Assembly (NCBI GenBank): GCA_026874595.1
Contig: CM049310.1
Location: 80,715,056-80,779,055, forward strand
Reading direction: 5' to 3'
Length of the DNA: 64,000 bases
Source: Sipunculus nudus
Taxonomy: Eukaryota; Annelida; Sipuncula; Golfingiida; Sipunculidae
Position numbers and translations under genes: made by a program. The notes under the pieces are model-generated. The model was not told the origin of the DNA and made no database searches. It was given only the letters and a program-made list of their open reading frames with translations. Below are positions 11,804 through 25,158 of this stretch, piece by piece. The number at the start of each line of letters is the position of its first letter. Positions within the stretch are counted from its first letter, which is position 1.

Positions 11804-14800
11804 TATAAATTTATATGAAGCAGACTAGAACTTCAATATCCTTGTATCATTTGTAGACTTTAAACAAAAAAATATATTCAAAAGGATGTACGATTCATTA
11901 TCTTCAGATTCTTAGTTAACTTATAACAATTTGAGAAATATTTCCTTTTATGTATAACAGATTTAAACATGACATATATTTTAAAGCTTTTAAGTTTATT
12001 TCATACTACGATTTTCTTAGCAGGTATTTACTGTCTAGAAACCTTTTTATCAATATTATATGCAACAGTCGTTTTTTGTGAGGTGGATGGGGGTGGACAT
12101 TACTCCCTGCGGCAATCCCATGACTACGTTTCTGAATCTATTTGCGGAGACGGTCTCGGCGTGATTGGACCCGTAGGGGTAGAGCGGTATTACGCGTCGT
12201 TAGAGATGGCAGATAATAGTATGCTCGTTGCTCAGTGACACCTTGAACAGTTTTACACAGAGTTTCACTATACATTTTGAAATTAGTAAATAAAAACTTT
12301 ATTTTAATCTTACTGTTAACAACTTACGTGTTTGTCGACCACAAGACCGATGACGGGCGAGAACAAGGAATAAAATACTGGTAGTGGTAAAAACATGGCT
12401 CCTCTAGTTAAAGATGTCAGCTGAAACTGTGGAAACAAAACAGGGCTTTACACGTTATGTGCCACTTGTTAATGACCAGTTACATTCACACATTTACGTA
12501 ACGTAAACATAATGAATTATAACGGGACACTGAACTTGCGATAGTAATGATTTTAACCGATACCCCTCTGCTCATCAGCGCCCCCTGTGGCCGATTTTGG
12601 AAACAGGTATCTTAAAAGGGATTTGACTAGCAAAGTGGGAAAGAAAATCCAAGTGATTTATCCCGTCACTGACTGTACAATGATTCTAGCATAATTTTAT
12701 AAATAGAAACCTTACTTATATCACTTGGATTCTGAACTATGAAAACTAATACGAAATATTCTCCATGGCTCGGATGGTGGTGCTGGGTCTTTTTTCTGGT
12801 GGATGAAACTGGAGGACCCGGAGAAAACTATCGAATTTAGACGGGCAATAAAACCAACGCTTATTGCCATGCCGGGAATCGAACCCGGGTCGCCAGCGGA
12901 GAGGGCGGAGGGTTTTACCAATCGACCGCCCATTTCAATATATAAAAATTATTATCGTGTATATAGCACGAAACAACCATCATTCATTTTTAACAAATGC
13001 CATACCTGCTGAAGATGTAAGGCCAATGTAGTAAAAATAGAACTGAATCCGATACCCGTCATTATAAATGGCAGGAGTCCAAGGAGCAACACTTTCGGAG
13101 TCCTAAGGAATGGTAACATGGGCGCGTTCCCGGAGATATGTCCTACAATATTCTTATATATATTATGATCGGCATAGAGGCTAGGACGTTAACAAAAATT
13201 CTGAAATTTTGAAATATGCTAGATCTCTTTTCGGTCTTTCCATGCGTTTAAGGTGTCTACATTATTTTGAAATTACATGTATCTGTTCGCAACCTCACAA
13301 CAGATGGATAACAAAAGAACATAAGATATACCGCATCAGCTTGGAAGACGCCAGGGCTACCTACCACCCCTCATATGTATAAGTTGACTGAGCCATTAAT
13401 AGGCTACCTCTATGGTAAAGTAGGCTGCCCTCTGGCTAGATGAAAAAAAAAACCCTCACTTTTCCTGTAGCGCGCCTGAATATTACAGGCCCACGTATAA
13501 AACTGTACTTAGTCTAGTCACTATTGCGTGCTAATCGGCTAAACCTTTAGAGACATAAAGGGTATTCTGTTGATACTACCCACTGCTGTGTTATAGCTCT
13601 TTCATTATCACTATCAACCCTCAGGCTAGCAGTATATGTTTTGGCTTAGTAATAAAATGCATTTCAAATGCGAACAAACATTTCGGCCATTTGATGTTTA
13701 AACCTTTAACAACTATTTTGTTTAATTTCATCTGTGGGAGGAACCACAACAAGCTCTCGCCTAGATAATCAAGAATCACGTTTTAATGACAAAAGGAGTT
13801 GGCTCCTTGGGCGAGCGACTCTCAGCCAGGGAGCGGCCAGACCTTTTAAAGTATTTTTCAGCGAGGCTTGCTGTTCACTCAAAGTGCGCCCAGTTTTGAC
13901 AACCCTGATAATTTATATAAAATCCATTCATGTCTTCACTAAAGATTTTGAATGTTTTTGGAAGTCAACATTTTTTTGCTTTCACTGACGAAATGTTTAA
14001 ACATAGATATTCTATAGAAAATCTAGGGTGTATCCGCTTTTTGAATCAATTCGTATCGTTCCAGTGCTGAGTGACCACCTTGAATGTGAAGACAGTAATG
14101 GATATAGTCAGGTGGCGTAACGTAATTATCGTTACACGCCGGATAAAAGCACCAAATTTGGTATGAAGTATCTACAGGTCAATCCTGATCATTCTGGAGA
14201 AGGTGCCCACATGAACTAAGTTTTGATTTGCTCGGCAGGTCAATTTCAAAACAACAGGATTTTACGTAAAATTTCACACGTTTACAACAATAAACGGAAT
14301 GTTGTAAACTCGATTGACTCTAAAACTCACTTTAAATTATTCAATATAATATACATAATAAGAACATCATTATGAAATATCATTAACAGTTATCCTAGGA
14401 ATGGTGACGAAAACAAAACATATTATAGGATAATTGTAGGTCGCTTGAGGTCAAAAGATGACGTCATCTATTGATGTGAAACTGTAACCTATGCGTATGT
14501 TTAAATGCCCTCATGTTCTGAAGTGAAAATATCAGAGAAGTTAGGAATTTTTTAATTTGAATAAAACATTAAAACTGTTTAATGGTTAAGATTTTAAAGA
14601 TTAAACACCCATATTAATAAAATATATAGGAAACATACTAATATATATATATACACTTTTCCAGTGAAATCATCCCTCGATGGCTATATCTGAAGTCGTA
14701 TTTACAAAGACCCCAGGTGATAAATCAATTTATTGAATTGTCCACACCACCGATCACTAATTATCATGGAACAAATACATCTCGATCATATTATATGGTA

Positions 14801-17378
14801 AATGCGATAATGAAAATGTGTCATTAAGAAATATATGTTTACACTAATCCAAAATAATATCTGTCTGGAGGGAAAAGGCTACATGGACTTATAATAAGCT
14901 AATGGGGGTTTCTTTAACATCCGTTGGGTATTACATATGTTTGGAATAATAACATTTTAAAGAAATTATTTAATTGAAGTAAATTTATCGATGGTAGCAA
15001 TATAGATCAAGTTTCAATACGACGGAACTTCCAGTGAAATCTATATTTCATTTTCATTTAATCAATATATATTCTAAGAACACTTTTAAACATATCAAAC
15101 ATCTGCTGCAGTGCATATGACCAAAACCTGTTCAAAGGTTAAATGTAGCCAGCCTCAGGCCAGAAGTTCACGTCATCCTTTCATCCTTTAATTGGCCCCA
15201 TGCTTTAAAGTTAAAATATTAGAACTTACCTGTTAAGAAATATTAATATATATTTGAATATAAATCAATACTGTATAATTGTTTAGATGATAATAAACTG
15301 GACAGCTCAGTGAGGGACTGTGCATAAATGCATCTCAGTCACGATATATGATATACAGGCAAGTGGGACAATTCGCAGAATTGTGAAAAAACAGCATTTG
15401 TTTACACTAATCCTAAATTATATTTGACTGAAGGAAACAAATTTGGCTTGTGGCTTAGTGTAGATCTAAGCACTCTGAGACTCTGGATATTTTTGAGTAC
15501 AAATTAAGTTAATGAGGACTTAGGAAGATCAGCTGGGTGTTTTATTCGGCAAAATCATACTCCTGTATATATCTCCTGAATCTAAGTGCTTGATCTGTTG
15601 ATCTTTTGAATTTTAAATCACGTACCTTCGTCTACTCGCATTAAATAGGCTGCAATCGATCCAGTAACAACAAGGGGAACGGCCGTGTACACAAACGTCC
15701 ACATATAACCGGATACCTGAAATCATAATAGTAAAATACAAATTACATCCTAGTTTTACACTTTGAACCGGGTACATGACAATCAAGTTACCCGTGAGTC
15801 ATGACGCTCAGCTGAATTTGACGCACAGGTGATGCATGCATTTATGATAGATGTCATGATCCGGGGAAAAGTATTCGTTAAGGAGACTTTTACCATTGGT
15901 AGAATGACTTCCAGAGCGCTCAAATTCATGTTTCTTCCCATAGTTCATAGAAAATAGGTAACAGCAATCTTAGTTAAGGTTTCAGAGATGATTTTCACAG
16001 AAACTCCCAGGATTATAAGTTAGATGTTTTATGTCAAAATGCTAAAACTTCTGTTCATTTAACTTGCAGGGTACTCAAATCATATTCTTTCTCATGGCTC
16101 CAAGAATATTTGTTACAGTGACCTTATTTTGTATGTCAAAGGAGACCTTCCTTTATATTAAGAAAGACATTTAAGAATTCAACAGTTGTGCCCCATCTGA
16201 CTTTCTGTGTGCTCAAAATTAGGTATTATGCCAATAGTTCGATGAATATAGGTCAGAGTGACCTCATTTCAGGATTCAGAGGAGACTTGCCAAGGATCTC
16301 CCTGGATGTCGTATTAGAAGAAACTAGGTCCAGTAGTAATGTTTAACGACTTTCTTTCATCTGAAATGAAATTGGTGAAATATAAATAAATACAGGTAGC
16401 GCCACCAATCTTCGGGAACTGAAAAAAATAGTTAAGATCGATAAAGATGTAAGGTTTCAGGACGATGGATGAAAATACAGATGAGACACTGACATGCACC
16501 TTGCTGTAATTTGGCAGTCTTAAAATAATGAAGGTAGGTAGGTAAAAAATTTGATCAAAATTTAAGACAAAATTCATGGCAATCCATGCAATAACAGGAT
16601 TTTCTAAGGACCTCCCTGGATTATAAGTAAAGATGGTTTTAGGGCTAACGGTTACGATTTGTGCCCTGTTAACAGAGAGATTGTTTAAATTTGAGAATCT
16701 AAAAATATAGAGAAAATGCGTGGAAAATAGAAAAATACAGGTGGTGCGACCACTCTTCAGGAACTGATAAAACTAGTCATGATAAATAATCATATCAGGT
16801 TTCAGGACACTAGATGAAACAACAGCTGAGAAACTGACACCTTTGCTGTAATTTGAAAAAAAAGTCTAAAAACATAGGGAAAAATGAGTGAAAATATTGA
16901 AAAAAATGCAGGAAGCGCCACCACTCTACAGTAACTGATGAAATTAGCCATGATCAATATCCAAGACTAGATTCATGGCAATCAATGCATTAATTATTGA
17001 GATACATGAGACTTTGTATCAAAATTTTTATTATTCTGGGTGCCGAAACACGCCCCATAACTCGGAGAATATAGATCGCAGTGACTTTATTTCAGGTTTC
17101 CAAGAAGATTTTGCAAGGACCACGTTCGATATTAAGTGAGAGGTTCTAGGTCTAACGGTTACGATTTGTGCCCTGATAACGGACAGACAGACGGACAGAT
17201 GGTCAGAAAAACGGAAAGATTGACGACGGACATAGAGTGATCGCTGCAGCTCAGATCTAAACTAGAAACACACTCAAATACAGACTGCAAATATATCAAA
17301 GTTTAATAGACCAAGTATGCCTGCTGTTTATTTCGTCTAAAGAGTTTTGAGCATTTATTTAATTATTATTATTATTAT

Positions 17379-17432
<54 letters not shown>

Positions 17433-20400
17433 AAGTAGTAGTAGTAGAAGTAGTAGTAGTAGTAGTAGTGGTTGTTGTTGTTGTAGTGTTAGCATCAGTA
17501 TCAGTGGTGCATCTAAAAGGCAGATTACTGTTGACTGATGTGTAAATTTAGTTAGGATTTCCGTTCTTAGTTTATTTTAGTTTTTATCCAATGAAAGAAA
17601 TTACCTGATAGATTGCACTTCCTATCACCGGGCCAAGGATAAACCCTAAAGCCTCCATGGCTTCAAGCATACCCTGCAATTAGTTCAGTGAATTCTGATA
17701 GCTGTACATTCTGGAACAGGAATAACGCCATGTATGCTTTCAAATAAAAACCTCACATTTTCGAACGGTGAAATTTTCTGTAAGAAGGCAATTTTCATAA
17801 TAATTCGGCTCAATCCATTTTCATTTAATTTTCCTTGCTTGAGAAAAATAAAAATGCTTACAATGATATAAAACCTGAAGTGTGTGTTCTGAGCGATATA
17901 AGGTAATATGGAAGAAATCATATTCTGCAGACAAAATTAATGTCATTTTGGGAATCATCATTAAATGTGTGTGTTATTGTTCAAAAACAAAGCTCACGGA
18001 ATCATGAACGGTATCATGATTCAGGAATGAAGAGTCACTTAAATTATGCACGAATGAAACCTTGGAATATGGGACAAATTAGTGAATGTAAACACGTTTT
18101 CTGAGAATTGAGAGTATCCTACAATAGGGACCCGCTACCCCGCATGGCGGAGGCTTGCGTTCCTTAGAATGCAGATTTCTAGCTTTTTTATCTTGATCCT
18201 TTAATTTGATAGTATGTAACGTTCCTCAGTGGCTTTAGGGTTATTTGGTCAAAGTCGGCGGATGCTTTGTCGTCTCATGCCATCACAGTGTTGCCTATAT
18301 AAGTCAGCTATTATGACAAAGATAAATAAAAGCATAATGTATTTGAAAAAGGATTATGGATAGTATAGCACATACTATGTATTTTCTTTTGTCAGTGGCT
18401 GCACATTATACCCCTTTAACAGTGGACATAATCGGCTATATCATTTCGCTTAACCACTGCTTGCTTTAGGAAGTATTGCTGGGTTTGACCACGAGATGGA
18501 TAGCAAAATGCATATAATTTTATCAGGCCAATGAGAGCGAGGTATCGCAGTGTGTATCCAACCCAGGCAGAAACTCCTGACATGGCGAGAATGATGCATG
18601 TAACGACTGCGTAAGGAATGGATCCGCAGATAAGAAAGTGCATAGTATGAACCACACGATATATTTTCTTCACTTTGTGTTAAGCTCTATGATTCTCTGT
18701 GTACCACGTACAACAGTTTTGCCGGCGCCCTGAGGAAACATGGATGCCGTGGCAGTGAACCCGGAAGTCACAAAGGCGGAAACTGCGGCGCCCTCCAGTG
18801 AGCGTGTAATAATTGACATCGTCAGGAACACCAAACCCGGAGGGCAGAACTCCAGAACCCTGCATGGGGAGAACACAGATTAATAACATGTCTGAAAATC
18901 AAAATGGAGGGCTTAATTTAAAATTAATGTAGTACAGTAGTTGAGCAGTTAAGTGAAGTATCTTTCGAAGGATGATACAAGGAAGAAATTTTGCATGAAT
19001 GTTATTATTAGGCCAACGTTTAAGAGATATAGCTAAGCTAATTTCCAAGATGGCCGCTTTTTCAATATGGCGGACAAAAATGGCCTTGAGGCATGAAAAT
19101 TCTAATGTCTGTTGGAATTTTTCAACAAATTCGATATTTTCTAATGGATTCTATTCTTTTAAAATATGTTGATTCTTTACTGGTGTGTCTTAACCTGCAG
19201 ATCAGATTAACTGACGGGAAAGGTTTTTGCACTGATCAAGCAGTGGTGTCGGAAGCGAGGGCAGAGGGGGCCCCCAATAATTTGAACAACAAAAATTATC
19301 CTGCATGACTATCAGATTATTATATCTGACCACAGGCAGAACCTTGAAGCTGGGCATTAAAACTATGAGAGTCTAATAATTTTTTTTTGTTAAAAATAGA
19401 TACATGCAATATTTTACCAAATTATCCCATTTTTTAATATAATTTGTACTTAACCTAAGGCTGTTTCCCTACAACTCCCCCCCCCCCAAACCCCGCTGAT
19501 GTGAGCCACAAAACCCCCAACCTCCATCCACCCTCACCTCCGCCTCCACTCCCTTTTTACACTTCTCTGGTTGACCCTGGTCTCAGACGTCTCCCCTCCC
19601 CCCCCCCCCCCCCCCCATTTTGAATTTGTTCCTACTGTTCTGTTACGTAAAGCTGAGAATTACTGAGGAGTACGTTACCCGAACAATGCTGAGCACACAC
19701 CACAAACCAGAATACCGGAGCAGTAAAAGAAACGCGGCCCTGTGTGTACGACCTGAAAAATGGATATTTATATACCCGTGTCTGTATCAGTGATGTAGTC
19801 GAGTCAATACCGAGTGCAAATCCGAGTCCGAGCTACCAAAGTCCAAGTCCGAGTCTGTGTCCGAGCTACTCGAGTCCAAGTCCCAGTGCAAATCCGAGTC
19901 CGAGCTACCCGAGTCCAAGTCCGTGTCCGAGTACGAGCTACTCGAGTCCAAGTCCGAGTTCATGAGGTTCGAGTCCAAGTCCACGTCCTACGAGTCCGAG
20001 TCGTCTAAAACCCAAATTTCCTCACTGAATGAAATTTAAAGTGGAAATTTGAGATTGCCATAATTGTTTTCAAATTAGTTTGTTTTTTACTCAATTTTTA
20101 ATATTATTTTTAACAGATTACACTAGTATATAAATGACTTTATTGTATATGAAAGAGCTTCCTTCTACTGGACTCAAGATGGACTCGGCCTGATTTTTTA
20201 GCTCTGGCATCCGAGTCCGAGTACAAGTCCGAGCCCAGGACCATTGAGTCCTCCATCACTGGTTTGTATAATGTCGTTATAAATTAGTAATAATGATGAC
20301 ACAATGTATTAAAATGCAAACATAATTATACAGATAAACATTAAATATAAATAATATACTATGCTGTTTTAAAACACATTATAATATGTATTTGTATACA

Positions 20401-23400
20401 ATTGATAAATGTTCATCAGCAGTATATCTTAAAAGACATGTTCGACGAAGAGGTCCCATTAATAATTAAATGATTTTAAATTATTTAATTATAAACACGG
20501 ATTAAAGCACAATTTCATTATCATATTTATGTATAAGAGATTCACGTACAATTTTACCGAACATTGGAGTCGTAAGAAGCATCACAAGTTGAAAACATGA
20601 TATCACAACTCCGATTCCCCATGTCCCAATTCCTTTCTCTTTAGCCTGGTAAAAGACAGAGAGGCCACAGAAAATAATTGTTCTACGATTTTTTTGTCAA
20701 ATGAGGTTCAAGAGGACCGTTTATGTTGCTAAATTATGATCATGCCTGGATCCATTAAAAAAATCCTCAAATGTATGGAAAATGGACTTAATTTTGCTTG
20801 GATTATGTGCAACATTTCGAGAAATGAAATTAAAATTGTATTTTTCCAGGCAAATTTCCATAATTGCATACATTGTATCTTGACAAAAAAAATTAAAAAG
20901 AAATTTAGAATTTGTCATGTTTACACCATTTTTTTATATCCAGTCTCCTTAAAACTATAACTATTTACGGATAGATAAAAAAAGGGGGACAAATGGTGCT
21001 GAAAACAAAAATTATTAAAGAAATCATGAAGATAAAAACATTATTAAATGTAAAAGCTATATGGAGAATAAAATATCCAGAAAAAGAACAATACACGTGG
21101 CGACAGAAATAAAAAAAAACTATATAGTAGAATAGACTATTTTCTCATTACCAGTCATTTACAAGATTATGTCCTAGATGTTAATATTATCCCGGCATTT
21201 AAGTCGGATCATTCAGGAATAACTATAACACTTATGAAACCTTCAGAGGATATTAGAGGGAAGGGCTATTGGAAATTTAATAATCAACTTTTAGAGGATA
21301 ATAAATTTATTGTTTTTATGAACAAACAGATAGATGAATGGCTAAAAGAAAAAGATGAATTTAATCCTAACAGTTTTTGGGAATTAATTAAGTACAGAAT
21401 TAGAAGAAAAACCATTTATTTTTCTAAATGTAAAAATAAAGATACTAAAGAGAGGGTATTGGTTCTTATTGGTGAACTTCAAGCTTTGGAAGACCAAGAA
21501 GTTGAAAGGGAAAAGTATGAATTATTATATCAAGAATTACAAGAGCTTTATGATTAAAAAGTACAGGGAATTATTACAAAAGCTAAAATAAGATGGGTCA
21601 AGTACGGTGAAAAAAGTACAAAATACTTTTATAATTTAGAAAAAAGAAATGGAAATAACAAACATTTTAAGCTCTTGGTTAACGATAATGGAAATTCTGT
21701 AACAGGTATAAATAATATTTTAGCTGAAGAAAAGAATTTTTTTCATAACCTATACTCCTCTCAAGTTAATGATACAGTAAATCTCGAAACTAATTTTTTT
21801 TAAATAATAAAACAATTCCTAGATTAACAAATGAAGATCAGGAGTACTGTGAAGGCTATTTAACAGCTGAGGAATGTTTTAAAGTATTGAAAACATTTAA
21901 AAAGGACAAATCACCAGGGAACGATGGATTAACAGCAGAGTTCTATAAAACTTTTTGGAATAAAATAGGATCTATAATTGTTCATAGTTTTAATTTTTCA
22001 CTTGATCAGGGTAGCCTGACTCCATCACAGCGGCAGGCTGTAATTACATTAATTGAAAAGAAAGATAAAGATAGAACAAAATTAAAGAATTGGCATCCAA
22101 TTTCGTTATTAAACACCAATTATAAAATAATGACTAAAGCCTTATCGTTTAGAGTTAAACATATTTTGTCAAAAATCATACATAGAAACCAATTTGGATA
22201 TGTAAAAAATACATCTATGACAGAGGCAATAAGAACCATCTTAGATTCTTTATTTTATATAGATAAATGTAAATTAAATGGTTTATTGGCAACAATCGAT
22301 TTTGAAAAAGCGTTCGATACAGTGGAATGGCAGTTTATTTTTGCAGCGCTAAAAAGATTTAATTTTGGTGAATCATTTATTAAATGGGTTAAGGTATTGT
22401 ATAAAGATGTGGAAGCTTGTATCATGAATAATGGACATTCTTCAGGATATTTTAAAATAGGAAGAGGAGTTAGACAAGGAGACCCCTTATCACCGTATTT
22501 ATTTATCATCTGTTTAGAAATAATTGCAGTTAATATTAGGAATAATCAAGACATTCATGGTATAAAGATTAAAAATAAGGAGGTAAAATTGGTTTTATAT
22601 GCTGATGACACCACTGTTAACTTAAGAGATTTGGACTCGCTTAAAACTGTTCTAGATTTGTTCAGAGAGTTTACTAAATGTTCAGGTTTACACATTGATA
22701 ATGCTAAAACTGAAGCAATGTGGTTAGGAAAAATCAAAGATGGCAAAAGTAAACCTTTAGGGTTAGTGTGGTCAAAATGTGTGAAAGTGCTAGGCACATA
22801 TATATCATATAATACAGAAATGAGTAATACATTAAATTTTGAAAATAAAATTAATAGCATATATGATATAACAAACATGTGGAAACAAAGAAATTTAACA
22901 TTGCAAGGGCGAATTTCAATAGTTAAAACACTATGTTTTTCTAAACTCTCTCATCTCTTGGCTAATTTCAATATGCCGGAAACTTATAAAAAAAAGCGAT
23001 TAAATAATATATTATGGTGTTTTATATGGAAGGGACAGAAAAAGGGAAGAGTTAAAAGAGATCTACTGATAAAACCATTTGAAAATATGGGGCTGAATAT
23101 GTTAAGTATTGATTGCTATATAAAAGCGCAACAGATAATGTGGATTAAAAGATATTTAGATAAAACCAAAAAAAATTGGAAATTGTTTATAGACTCATTT
23201 TGTGATATATTTGGGAACACAAAATTATTGTTAGAGTGTAACTATACCAAAAACTGTCTAAAAGGTTCAATGCCAGATGTATACATGGATATGTTTATTG
23301 CATTGAAGCAAGTTCGTATTCCAGAGTTATCTTATTGCATATGGAATAATAAGAATATTAAAATAAAAGGCAAACCGTTCTTCTGTAAGTCACTTTATCA

Positions 23401-25097
23401 GTCAGGTTTAATATATGTAAAACACTTATTTGTTGTGAATGGGAATCCAGTCAGTTTTAGAGTGGGAAGAAAAAGGAGCAAAACAAAGAGATTATTTGGT
23501 TTATAGGTCAATAATTAAACAAAGTAAAATATTGAATCACTGGGAATATAATGGACAGTCGATTTTACAAAATGTATTTAATTGTAAAACAAGACAAGGG
23601 CCAGTTGCAGTTGAAAATGTTATTGTAAAGCAGGTATATGATTATTTTATTATTCTTGTTAAAACACAGGATTCCAGTACAAGGCAAAAGTTTAGTACTA
23701 AATATGATGTAACAGATGAAGAGTGGGGTCTTTTATATACCAATAGTCTAACATTATGTAAAGAAAAGAAAGTGTGTGAGTTTCAGTTTAAAATACTCCA
23801 TAATTATTTATATCTTAAAGAGAGATTATATAAGTTTGGTTTTACTGAAGACCCATATTGTAGGTTTTGCCATACAGAGGTAGAAAAGTATGAGCATTTC
23901 TTTTGTAATTGTTCTATTGTTAAACGGTTTTGGCAAGATATAAGCATTTTTTATGGTTTACCAATTAGTTAATTTACAGAAAGGAATATTATTTTAGGAA
24001 TATCTGAAAAGAATATGAGAATGGAAAATAAAATTCTTATACATGCAAAAGCTTTTATATATAAAACTAAAGATTCTATTCAGATAAACCTTGAAAACTT
24101 TAAAAAATACATGGATTATCAAAGGAAGATTGAATGTACAGATAAGCCTGCAGAAAAAAACAAAAAAATGGAAACTTTTGTGGCAAAATATCAGAAGGAC
24201 AACGGAAACTTGATCCATTACTACATAATAGATAATTTGTATGACACTATTTGACATATAAAGGAAAACAATAATATTGAGCTTGTTTAACTTAACATTA
24301 TAAGTATTTCTAAAATTATATATAGATGGAAAAGGTGATATATTGTTAGTCATACTGTACTTTGAACAAACAGGTCATTTTGTATATATATATGTACTTT
24401 GTATATAGTACCCTTTTTTTGTATGTTCTTTTGTATGTAAGTTTTGTTACTGATTTGGTGTATTGTCTTGTAATCATGGGTGTTATTACTGTCTGTAATT
24501 TGTTTGGGTAATAAACAAAAAAAATTATAACTATTTACAGTTTTTGCCTCGTTGGAGAAAACACAAATATGTTGTAGATACTGATCAGCTCCATCTGGTG
24601 TTATCCCATATCAATATGAAAATTAGGTTGACTACTTGAAATTCTGTATAAATTTAAAATGAATCACAGATGAGGCAGTATGCATTCAGTATTCGATCGT
24701 AAACGTTAATCTGTTCAAGGAGCTGTTGTATCTTAATAGCAAATTTGAAACGATGAATTGATCAAGTACAGCCGGTAGGTGGCTCTGCCATTCAGTCTCT
24801 TACCTTAAAATCTTGATGAGAATTCTATCCAAAAATCTTGTACAAATACGAAAACAGACATTTTATTACATTCCTTAACATACTTCTCTAGTATTTGTCT
24901 CTCGATATAGGTTTCGAAAAATATCCGTTAAACATGCAACCACTCATATATTCCAAATTTTGGTTCAGGGCAATTATTCGTTCTTTAATTATGGGTACCA
25001 TAACAGAGATTACAAAATTTGTTTAATGTCATGAGTGTCACTAAGTCCATCCAAGTATCATTTAATCAAATAAAAAACATACACACATACATACCCT

Positions 25098-25158
<61 letters not shown>

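Larger units (their letters stand above)
20969..24525 (+). mobile_element. 5'-truncated L1/Tx1-type LINE
   Basis: A 3.56-kb non-LTR element inserted in gene A between exons 2 and 3, antisense to it. It starts inside the apurinic endonuclease domain (the FKSDHSGITITL segment carries the catalytic SDH) and runs through linker, RT and a C-terminal Cys-His motif. It ends with AATAAAC and an A tract. A 13-bp perfect target-site duplication bounds it, so it inserted by target-primed reverse transcription and was truncated at the 5' end. A small number of stops and one frameshift suggest a fairly young copy. Confidence 0.92.

Noticed and set aside
12857-12933. tRNA gene
   Set aside because: It has a good B box and a plausible T arm, but the anticodon arm and acceptor pairing do not form; the attached body shows it is a SINE.
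17347-17538. Serine-rich 63-codon frame
   Set aside because: It is only the AGT trinucleotide repeat read in one frame, inside an intron.
18416-18889. Alternative minus-strand ORFs around gene A exon 5
   Set aside because: Only the VLEFCPPG frame fits the neighbouring exon phases and gene B; the others are shadows or lie in a repeat.
22255-22878. Minus-strand ORFs of 84 and 107 codons
   Set aside because: Antisense shadows of the LINE reverse transcriptase.
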